From NCBI GenBank assembly GCA_018657585.1, contig JABHWX010000102.1:1-45307 (forward strand): DNA of 45,307 nucleotides, in the 5' to 3' direction. Below the pieces are notes generated by a model. That model ran no database searches. It was not told where the DNA came from and saw only the letters and a program-made list of their open reading frames with translations. Positions 37,664-45,307 of this stretch are shown here, piece after piece (the first letter of the stretch is position 1; each line of letters begins with the position of its first letter). The stretch is from Phycisphaerae bacterium. GTDB lineage: Bacteria; Planctomycetota; Phycisphaerae; Phycisphaerales; SM1A02. The translations under genes and the position numbers were made by a program.

Positions 37664-40514
37664 CTTCTAACGGATGGATCAAGTTTACATTTTCAATACG
37701 TTTTGCTTGGCTTGCGCATGAAAAACCTGTCACTAATGTTTTTTTGTCCCTATGGATGTGCGGTGCCCAGTTTTGATTCCATATATGGATAGATTGTTCT
37801 TTGAATTCTTGTTGATGTCCAAACATACCACCCATGCCACAACATGCTGCCTGTTTTAGTTCTAAAGAGGCACCGATTGATTTAAATATTTGTTTCCATT
37901 GCATTTTGCTTTGCGGAGCTAGGGAATTTTCTATGCAGTGCGGGAGGAGTTCCCAAGTGCCCGAACAATGAATGGAAGAAAGATCCTGCTCAACGAGAAA
38001 CTCTTGGGGTAATAATACTTGGATGATTTTACTCGTAGCACTTTTGTATTCATCACGCCAAAGCAATGTTGCAGCAGGGTCTATTCCAACAATTGGAATG
38101 TGAGCACTTTGGAGTGGGTCCAGCCAATCCGTATTATTCATAGCAACCGATTTGAAGCGATTGGTATTCCCCCGAACATGAAACGCTTTGCCATTTGGTC
38201 GACAATCCAAAACGGCAACATTGTGTCCTAAGTGTGCAAGGATTTTATAAAGAGAAGTTAGAACATTTGATCGGAAATATGTCGTATAGCTGTCCTGTAG
38301 AATTGCAACAGAAGCGTTATTTTTAATTGCTTCAAAAGGTGAGCAACTATGTAATCGGTGTGTTCTATTTGCTTTTGGAGCATCAACAATACCAATAAGC
38401 GATCCTAAAAGTTTTGTAGGAAGTAATTTTCCTAGCGGTGAAGCAAGAAACGGAAGTATGCTCTCCATGTTGAACCACACGTGATCACGAATTGGTCTGA
38501 AGTATCTGCTGAAATAGAGAGCGTAAAACTCGCTGCGTAACGTTGGGATATCAATGTGCATTGGGCAATGCGTTGCACATGCTTTGCATGAAAGGCATCC
38601 TTCGAGAGCTTCGTACACTTCATGCGAGAAATCATTATTTGAACTTGATGCTTGTATTTTCTGAAAAAATGTCCCACTTGTTAATTGGTCTGAATCAACA
38701 TCTTTGATCCATGATCGGATTAACTCTGAACGTCCTCTCGGGCTATGCTTTGGGTCTCTAGTCGCTCGGTACGTTGGGCACATATTGTCAGAAAATAAAG
38801 AAGACTGACATTCACTATTACCATCGCATTGTTTTACTTGATCTAGTTGTGGAAGAGAAGATATAGATGCATCATGCTCGCCCCGTGTCGGTTCGTTCAA
38901 CCCTGCTAATGGCATCGAAACTTCAGGGAGTGCAACTTTTCCTGGATTCAATTGGTTATTTGGATCAAATGCCTTTTTGATTGCACACATTTGCTCCCAG
39001 ATGGCATCACCAAATACTATTGGTCCAAATTCACTTCTAAATCCCTTTCCGTGTTCGCCCCAGAGTATTCCTCCGTACGACTGGACAAGGGCGGCAACTT
39101 CCTTCGTTACGGTTTGCACAAGATCTCGATCAGTTGGCGTCTCCATATTCATTGCAGGACGAATGTGGATGACACCTGCGTCTACATGGCCAAACATTCC
39201 TGCGCGTAATGTATAGTTTGAAAGAAGTGCTTGAAAATCTCTGATGAATGGTGAAAGTGATTCTGGAGGTACTGCGCAATCTTCAACAAAGGGAATAGGC
39301 TTTTTGTTTCCAGTGATTGAGGATAGAAGTCCGACACTCCGAGACCGAAATGTCCAAGCGCTTTGTATTTCCGCTTTATCAGTCAAAATTGTTGCGTGAA
39401 TAATTTTTCCGTGTTCGTTTGTGAATGCAAGCGCTTGTTCTATTTTCGAATGTTCACCTGAGAATTCAACGAAAAGAATGGCACGAACATCATCTTTGCA
39501 ACTGCCAAGCAGTGGAGCAATTTCACTCCAACTTCGATCATGTCTAGCTGCTTCGATTACCATATCGTCGACGGTTTCGATAGCGCTAGGTTCGAATGTT
39601 GTGAGCGAAACTCCAGTTGTTAGAGCTTTATCAAATGAATCGAAGCAAAGGAGCAATAGTTGTCTGTGTTTTGGAATGTCCACACATTGCAGCAATGCAG
39701 AAGTTGTTACTCCAAGCGTCCCTTCTGATCCACAAAGAATTCTGTTGAGATGAAGCATCTGGCTGTCCAACGCCATTGGCAGGTTGTAACCGCTAATGAA
39801 TCGTGGAAGTACAGGCCAATGCTTTTCTAAGTGTGGTTGAGCACGTTCACATGCGCGTTGAACTTCTCCATACAGCAATCCCTGAAATTCCCCAGAGTCT
39901 TCTAAATGTTGAATCTCCTCAGTGCTTATCATTGAGGTCTGAATTGTTGAACCTCCAAGAAGGGCTGTGCGTAACTCCACTATGCAGTCGCTCATCTTGC
40001 CATAAACACTAGACCCTTTACCGGCAGAATCGTTTCCTATCATTCCACCTATTGTGGCTCTAGAAGCAGTGGCAACTGTTGGTCCGAGCATAACGCCGTG
40101 ATCCACAAGGGCAAGATTTACTGAATCGAGCACAGCTCCGCACTCGACAGTAACGCGTTTGCTGCCCTCATCAAAGTCTTGAATTTCATGAAGATGTCGT
40201 TTGCAGTCAAGAATAATGGAGGAAGTAAGTGTCTGCCCAGCTGTACTTGTTCCTGCACCGCGAGGTGTAATAGCTATAGAACGAAATTCGTTTCTTCCAA
40301 GTAATTTGAGAGCAAATGCAACACTGTCATGGTTTTTAGGAGAAAGCACTGCAGTTGGAGTCCGTTGCCAAATTGAATTGTCAGTTGCAGCAACAACCCT
40401 ATCACAGCGTTTTGTTGAAATATCTCCAACGAACCCACCAATGTCTAGTACATGCAAAAACCGTTGGAGTATATCTGTTGGGGGGGATAAATTTGGAATT
40501 TCATTGAGCATCAA
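37644..40514 (-). CDS. FAD-binding oxidase (GlcD/D-lactate or D-2-hydroxyglutarate dehydrogenase-like) fused to Fe-S domain
   Basis: 'ITPRGAGTSTAGQTLTSSIILD', 'GGMIGNDSAGKGSSVYGKMSD', 'HGKGFRSEFGPIVFG', 'FDPNNQLNPGKV', 'CLSCKACATHCPMHIDIPTLRSE', 'AACCGMGGMFGHQQE'. Confidence 0.92.
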   Translation of the reverse strand: MMLNEIPNLSPPTDILQRFLHVLDIGGFVGDISTKRCDRVVAATDNSIWQRTPTAVLSPKNHDSVAFALKLLGRNEFRSIAITPRGAGTSTAGQTLTSSIILDCKRHLHEIQDFDEGSKRVTVECGAVLDSVNLALVDHGVMLGPTVATASRATIGGMIGNDSAGKGSSVYGKMSDCIVELRTALLGGSTIQTSMISTEEIQHLEDSGEFQGLLYGEVQRACERAQPHLEKHWPVLPRFISGYNLPMALDSQMLHLNRILCGSEGTLGVTTSALLQCVDIPKHRQLLLLCFDSFDKALTTGVSLTTFEPSAIETVDDMVIEAARHDRSWSEIAPLLGSCKDDVRAILFVEFSGEHSKIEQALAFTNEHGKIIHATILTDKAEIQSAWTFRSRSVGLLSSITGNKKPIPFVEDCAVPPESLSPFIRDFQALLSNYTLRAGMFGHVDAGVIHIRPAMNMETPTDRDLVQTVTKEVAALVQSYGGILWGEHGKGFRSEFGPIVFGDAIWEQMCAIKKAFDPNNQLNPGKVALPEVSMPLAGLNEPTRGEHDASISSLPQLDQVKQCDGNSECQSSLFSDNMCPTYRATRDPKHSPRGRSELIRSWIKDVDSDQLTSGTFFQKIQASSSNNDFSHEVYEALEGCLSCKACATHCPMHIDIPTLRSEFYALYFSRYFRPIRDHVWFNMESILPFLASPLGKLLPTKLLGSLIGIVDAPKANRTHRLHSCSPFEAIKNNASVAILQDSYTTYFRSNVLTSLYKILAHLGHNVAVLDCRPNGKAFHVRGNTNRFKSVAMNNTDWLDPLQSAHIPIVGIDPAATLLWRDEYKSATSKIIQVLLPQEFLVEQDLSSIHCSGTWELLPHCIENSLAPQSKMQWKQIFKSIGASLELKQAACCGMGGMFGHQQEFKEQSIHIWNQNWAPHIHRDKKTLVTGFSCASQAKRIENVNLIHPLEVISSQM

Positions 40515-40540
40515 ATCGTGATGCTACCACGTGGGGCTCT

Positions 40541-40698
40541 CTAGCAGGTTCCCCACGATGCGATGAGTTGGAGCAAATCGTCAACCGCAACAGAGCCGTC
40601 GGCACTGAAGTCAGCAGAGCAACTGACCTCACTTGTATTGAACAAAACGGTGACAGCGGGTTGTGCATCACCAAATACAATTATCGAAAGCGCATGTG
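40541..40698 (-). pseudogene. Orphan VCBS/dockerin-like C-terminal fragment
   Basis: Minus-strand frame LTHALSIIVFGDAQPAVTVLFNTSEVSCSADFSADGSVAVDDLLQLIASWGTC*, resembling the adjacent protein's C-terminus. Confidence 0.7.
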
Positions 40699-43600
40699 TC
40701 AGCAGGGACCCCAAGCTCCAACGAGAGCGAGCAAATCACTCACATCAACAAGACCGTCGTTGTTGACGTCAGCAGCTGCATCATTAGAGCCCCATGCAGC
40801 GATGAGTGCGAGAATATCTCCTACTGCAACAGTTCCATCTCCATCGACATCTTCAGGGCAATCTACAACTACTGCTGTTGTATTGAGGAATAGAGATATC
40901 GCAGGCGATCTTGTTTTAGCGATAGGTGTAGTATTTACGAGACTAATAATATCTAGCAGACCATCATTATTAAAGTCACCGTGCTGTACCATGAGGGGCT
41001 CACTTCCATCACCAGTAGAATCACCTGCAGACAGGACTACAGTCGAAACGGTATCGTTACGAATAATGGTGAGAACTCGATTGCTTGTATCGCTGTCAAT
41101 TACTGACAAAACAAAATCATCGTCTCCATCATTATCGAAGTCTGCAACGACGATATCTGAAGGGCTAGATCCTACTGCAACCGTTGATGCGTTTCCGAGA
41201 ATTTCACCATTTCCATAGAAAATGGAGATACTTCCATCTGTCTCGTTAACAGTAATTGCATCGTCGAAACCATCGCTATCTAAATCAGCAAATGCAAATT
41301 CAACCGCTCCACTACCACTTGGCAACGGATTATCTACAGCATGTGTTAATGCATCGTAAATACCTGTTCCATCTCCATCAATGACACGCAGTACATTGCT
41401 TCCACCGCTGAGAATGACATGGTCAAAGTCCTTATCGTTATTAACATCACCTGGGAGAATGTCGTCAGGATAAGGAATGCCTTTTGAACTGAGATGGGTA
41501 AACGCAGTATTCACGTATGCAGTTGTGTTTTGAACAATAGACATGAGACCGGAATCACAAGCGACTGCTATGTCATCAAGAGTTAGATCATCTGGTTCTT
41601 CTTTAACGAAGTTGGCAATAGAGATATATTTCGGAGCTACATCAGTCGGAACTTCAATAGTCGTAAAAACACCACTTCCGTTATTCGTAAGAACAGAGAT
41701 AGAATCTGAGTAGTAGTTAGCTACAACTAGATCATTAGCAGTTCCGTCGTTACTTGCATCAATTAACGCAATATCAAGTGGCTCTATTCCTACTGGAATT
41801 GCTGGCTGTTGTGCGAAACCCTGCCAAACACCTTGAGACATGCCGTTATTGAGTAGGATGATTACATTTCCAAATCCAAAACTGGGATCCGACACAGTCA
41901 TCGCAAGATCCGTGCCGTTTATGCCATCGAAATCTGCAGCAACTATTTCGTTTGGTTCAAATGTGAGCGGATGCGTTGAGCCAGCATCAAATAGAATCGG
42001 CCCAGTCGTTTCAACAATTACCTCGTCACCGGTTCCTCGTAGACCCCTTGGAGTTGTCCAGCGTATACTTAGATTTGATGGCAAACCATTAGAGCAGACA
42101 GTGGTAGCCTCTCCAGTTGCAAAACCTGCAGTAATTAGATTAAAAGAATCACCTTCAATTGGTGAATAGTTTCCATCAAAGGACAGATTGATGGAACAAC
42201 TTAAATCAGCTATGCCAGATACCACAAGTTCATCGTAATCAGAACTAGAATTTGTTCCCTGAATATCAAAGTTAAGTGAGCCAATTGGCGGTTTATGAGA
42301 AGAACCATTTTCCTGCTGTGTTAAATCACCAGAAATGTACATTCTACCTATCTCTCTGCCGCCAGGATGTAGTTTTCCACTTTCATTTTGTACTTCGCCA
42401 TAATAGGTACCATTAAGATTAAACGTGCTGCCATCACCAATCCACATACCATTGTATGAAATTAGGTCGACATTATCTTTGATAGTTAAGTCGCCGCCCA
42501 ATAACTTTATTTGTGCATTGGATTCAACCATTCCAATGCCCTTGAAAGTTGCAGAAGCATCGTTGTAAGGTGAGCCAATTCTTAACGATTTCTGTTGATC
42601 GTATAAATATAGGCTATTGTCCATTAAATCAAATATTACATCTCCCTCTGTAATTATCATATTTTGAATTGATGTTGCTTGTCCAAATGTTACATTAGGA
42701 TCACTCCAATTAAACAAGGTAATACTTTGACTGTCCGGTGTTCCTGTTGGAAGCCAATTTTCTGAATCTGAAAACCAAGTACTATTATTAGCCGTCCAAA
42801 TATAGACACCATTGCTATCAGGCACATGTTCATAGGCACCCATGTCAACAACAGGTCCACCATTTGAGTTGTTTCCCGTGTCAACAGTATATGGGTCATC
42901 TAACAGTCGATCGCTAAAATCAAGATCCAAAGAACTGTAAGCATAATCGCTATTTCCAGCATCAATACATGGTGATTGTTGTAGCAAACGGAAATCCTCA
43001 TCTCCTGTGCCGGGCTCACCATCGCTGCCAAATTCATCCATAAAGATTGGATAGGTACTTATGTTTCCATTACCAGAATTTGAACTGTTCTGGATACAGT
43101 TGTAATGGCTCATCACTTCCGCACTATTGTGATAATAAATCTGACTATTATTGCCATTGACATCTTCATTACCCCAGAAGATATTGTTTGTTGCGGCTGC
43201 CGTCGAATTTTGACCAATAAGTAAACCGCCAACAAAATCTGCACTATTTTGAACAACCGTATTGCTATATAAGTACAGCATATATTCAGCAAAGATTGCA
43301 CCACCATTGCCGGAATTATTGCCAACCAATAAACAGTTATCAACTACAGTGACTCCAGAAGAATAGATTCCCCCACCACGATATACTGAATTGTTACCAG
43401 AAATAATACAGTGACTTAGTGTAAGTTGGCAGTTTTCAGTGTCCATTCCAATAGCGCCGCCATAGTCAGCAGAGTTGCCAACGAAATAACATCCTCGAAT
43501 TCTTGGGTTTGCGTTAGAACCAGGAACATAATTTGTAACTAAAACGCCGCCTCCAGTCAACTCATTGGAGCCACCATTTGCATTGCCTTTAACAATGCGA

Positions 43601-44502
43601 ACTCCATCAAGGAGGAGTGGGTTTCCTGAGAGATTATCGATGGTTACAACGTGATATGCATTTTCACTATTGTCACCACCAGAATCATCATTACCATTGA
43701 TATCTCCAGTTAAAAATACACGGTATGAATTCGGCATTCTTTCAGATATATCTGTTTCGTTACCAAGAAAGCCTCCATAGATTTCAACTCCTGAAGACAA
43801 TCTATAACTTGCTTTTCTTTTGTCAGTGGTTCCGTCAAGATCAGTTGGTGTATATATACCCTCTGCAATCCAAATTTGATCTCCACTTGAGGCAACATCA
43901 AGAGCGTCTTGTAGGTCAAGGAAGGCACTGGTCCAAGAGGTACCATTGCCGGGATTAGTATTATTTGCATTCACATACCACACATTTGACCCGCCATTAA
44001 GTTCAGTGACGGTGAGAGTTCCCTCACCAGTGCAACAGCCAGTAAAAGACCCAATCCGAATGTAATAATTAACATTTGCTGTGAGCGTATATTCAATTTC
44101 GGAATGATATGGCTGGCAGCCTGTGCCAGTAACAGCATCGCCGTTGCATGCCTTTTGAGTAAGCAAATAGCACTCATAGAAAGGGTCTGCTGAGTAAAGG
44201 ACTATTGAAGTGTCATAACTACTTGCGTCGCATGTTGAAAAACTATAGTCACCGTTGGTTGATGGTGTGAACTTAAACCAGATATCTGGACTGTAGTTCC
44301 AATCAAGATAGGTTCCTGCACACTGGCTGTCATCTGGATCTTGTTGCCAACTTGGAGTTGCATCAGTACTGTCAAACGAATTCGCTCCTACGTACGATGT
44401 TGTTGCGTCGGAACACTCATCGTTTGGTGGAGGACTTTGTGCGAGTGCCACACTAGAACTACTAAGTATTGCTACAAAAAATATTGAAATTGTCTTTTTC
44501 AT
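40699..44502 (-). CDS. Large secreted mosaic protein: PPC-like, parallel beta-helix, FG-GAP/VCBS repeats, dockerin-like C-terminus
   Basis: Signal peptide; 'YYIRIGSFTGCCTGEGTLTV'; 'WYVNANNTNPGNGTSWTSAFLDLQDALDVA'; 'VDMGAYEH'; repeated 'D.D.DG.DD' FG-GAP-like motifs; 'DVDGDGTVAVGDILALIAAWG...DVNNDGLVDVSDLLALVGAWGPC'. Confidence 0.88.
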   Translation of the reverse strand: MKKTISIFFVAILSSSSVALAQSPPPNDECSDATTSYVGANSFDSTDATPSWQQDPDDSQCAGTYLDWNYSPDIWFKFTPSTNGDYSFSTCDASSYDTSIVLYSADPFYECYLLTQKACNGDAVTGTGCQPYHSEIEYTLTANVNYYIRIGSFTGCCTGEGTLTVTELNGGSNVWYVNANNTNPGNGTSWTSAFLDLQDALDVASSGDQIWIAEGIYTPTDLDGTTDKRKASYRLSSGVEIYGGFLGNETDISERMPNSYRVFLTGDINGNDDSGGDNSENAYHVVTIDNLSGNPLLLDGVRIVKGNANGGSNELTGGGVLVTNYVPGSNANPRIRGCYFVGNSADYGGAIGMDTENCQLTLSHCIISGNNSVYRGGGIYSSGVTVVDNCLLVGNNSGNGGAIFAEYMLYLYSNTVVQNSADFVGGLLIGQNSTAAATNNIFWGNEDVNGNNSQIYYHNSAEVMSHYNCIQNSSNSGNGNISTYPIFMDEFGSDGEPGTGDEDFRLLQQSPCIDAGNSDYAYSSLDLDFSDRLLDDPYTVDTGNNSNGGPVVDMGAYEHVPDSNGVYIWTANNSTWFSDSENWLPTGTPDSQSITLFNWSDPNVTFGQATSIQNMIITEGDVIFDLMDNSLYLYDQQKSLRIGSPYNDASATFKGIGMVESNAQIKLLGGDLTIKDNVDLISYNGMWIGDGSTFNLNGTYYGEVQNESGKLHPGGREIGRMYISGDLTQQENGSSHKPPIGSLNFDIQGTNSSSDYDELVVSGIADLSCSINLSFDGNYSPIEGDSFNLITAGFATGEATTVCSNGLPSNLSIRWTTPRGLRGTGDEVIVETTGPILFDAGSTHPLTFEPNEIVAADFDGINGTDLAMTVSDPSFGFGNVIILLNNGMSQGVWQGFAQQPAIPVGIEPLDIALIDASNDGTANDLVVANYYSDSISVLTNNGSGVFTTIEVPTDVAPKYISIANFVKEEPDDLTLDDIAVACDSGLMSIVQNTTAYVNTAFTHLSSKGIPYPDDILPGDVNNDKDFDHVILSGGSNVLRVIDGDGTGIYDALTHAVDNPLPSGSGAVEFAFADLDSDGFDDAITVNETDGSISIFYGNGEILGNASTVAVGSSPSDIVVADFDNDGDDDFVLSVIDSDTSNRVLTIIRNDTVSTVVLSAGDSTGDGSEPLMVQHGDFNNDGLLDIISLVNTTPIAKTRSPAISLFLNTTAVVVDCPEDVDGDGTVAVGDILALIAAWGSNDAAADVNNDGLVDVSDLLALVGAWGPC

Positions 44503-44690
44503 CTTTACTCACCTTCGTATCCAAGGACCAGCCACATATTGTTGGAGTACAACCGTTTAATATGCCACATAACTAGTGCAAAATCGATATAAAACTGTGT
44601 TAATTATCCATCTTTTTCTTTTACCGTCCGATAGGCACAAATAACCGTGTTTTTGTAAAAAGACATGAGTGAAACGATCTGCTTTTCGAC

Positions 44691-44727
44691 TAAAAGAGCC
44701 CCGCATTTAATATGCGGGGCTCTTTTA
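44691..44727 (-). terminator. Terminator downstream of tRNA-Pro
   Basis: TAAAAGAGCCCCGCAT-TTAAT-ATGCGGGGCTCTTTTA, 16-bp perfect stem. Confidence 0.9.
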
Positions 44728-44728
44728 G

Positions 44729-44802
44729 TCGGGGTGACAGGATTTGAACCTGCGGCCTCTTGTTCCCAAAACAAGCGCTCTGCCAAGCTGAGCTACACCC
44801 CG
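44729..44802 (-). tRNA. tRNA-Pro (anticodon TGG)
   Basis: CGGGGTGTAGCTCAGCTTGGCAGAGCGCTTGTTTTGGGAACAAGAGGCCGCAGGTTCAAATCCTGTCACCCCGA folds as a cloverleaf; anticodon loop TTTGGGA. Confidence 0.96.
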
Positions 44803-44839
44803 CGTTTGCGGACGTGGCATTCTACAGGAAATCAACTGA

Positions 44840-45217
44840 TCAATCCCAGTTAAAAATGCCCTTTTTCCAAGCGTAGATATATGCCACAATGCTTGTACCA
44901 AGGAAAAATAGGATTCTCCCAAGGAATAGAGTGGCTTCTTCGCTGCCTTGGGCAAGTTGAGAAAAATCAACAGCCCATGGATAGAGGAATATGATTTCAA
45001 TATCAAAGATTAAAAATGTCATTGCAAGAATATAAAATCGAATGTTGAACCGCTTTCGGGCAGTTCCTATCGGATCCATTCCTGATTCGTATGTGGAGTC
45101 CTTTACATCGCCAGATCGTTTTGGTCCAAGCAATCCCGAAGCGATAATGTTAATGACACCAAAGCCAACCGCCATCATGATTATGAGAAGAACTGGTAAG
45201 TAATTAGTGAAGTTCAT
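44840..45217 (-). CDS. nuoA: NADH-quinone oxidoreductase subunit A
   Basis: 'YESGMDPIGTARKRFNIRFYILAMTFLIFDIEIIFLYPWAV'. Confidence 0.96.
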   Translation of the reverse strand: MNFTNYLPVLLIIMMAVGFGVINIIASGLLGPKRSGDVKDSTYESGMDPIGTARKRFNIRFYILAMTFLIFDIEIIFLYPWAVDFSQLAQGSEEATLFLGRILFFLGTSIVAYIYAWKKGIFNWD

Positions 45218-45271
45218 GAAGTAGGGATTGTACCAAATGCTGAAGTTTAATTAACCCCGGGTTAATAAAAA

Positions 45272-45305
45272 CCCCCCAAGGCGGTGGTGGGTCCGCCTCA
45301 GGGGG
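45272..45305 (-). terminator. Rho-independent terminator of an off-window minus-strand gene
   Basis: CCCCC-AA-GGCGG...CCGCC-..-GGGGG stem; minus strand continues into GGTTTTTATT. Confidence 0.8.
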
Positions 45306-45307
45306 AG

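Noticed and set aside
40568-41218. 216-aa plus-strand ORF
   Set aside because: Antisense to the FG-GAP/dockerin coding region; Ser/Thr-rich composition typical of a shadow ORF.
44665-44853. Plus-strand ORF 'GVTGFEPAASCSQNKRSAKLSYTP...'
   Set aside because: It is the antisense translation of tRNA-Pro, a common spurious ORF.
1-45307. CRISPR arrays, transposases, integrases, toxin-antitoxin or phage genes
   Set aside because: No repeat-spacer pattern or diagnostic protein motifs found on either strand.

Overview
This 45.3-kb window looks like a chromosomal segment of a marine, Phycisphaerae-like planctomycete. That placement is an inference from PAPGA-type C-terminal sorting signals, dockerin-like '(A/S)WGxC' C-termini, pseudopilins and gene content; no taxonomic marker was searched. 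Most of the window is housekeeping: an MBL hydrolase/adenine deaminase/MFS/ATP-grasp operon, cardiolipin synthase, murC-murB-ddl-ftsQ-like, an NtrC-type regulator, a minor pseudopilin operon, an LptF/LptG pair, fliW-csrA, pgi, a transsulfuration pair, ruvB, rnd, groES-groEL, asnS, nuoA and tRNA-Pro. The least ordinary part is roughly 33.7-37.7 kb. It holds a 20-bp perfect palindrome, a start-less gene remnant, four consecutive hairpins (the last one enclosing the G-rich Shine-Dalgarno-like tract) in front of a B12-binding-fold protein that lacks the cobalamin-ligating DxHxxG motif, and a large secreted protein with about six degenerate internal helical repeats. Other candidates are a small ORF between groES and groEL, an atypical receiver protein upstream of groES, a csrA leader with a GGA-containing hexaloop hairpin, and an orphan dockerin tail downstream of a 1267-aa mosaic secreted protein. 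No CRISPR array, transposase, rRNA or recognisable defence system was seen. All family calls are from reading the translations; no database search was run.
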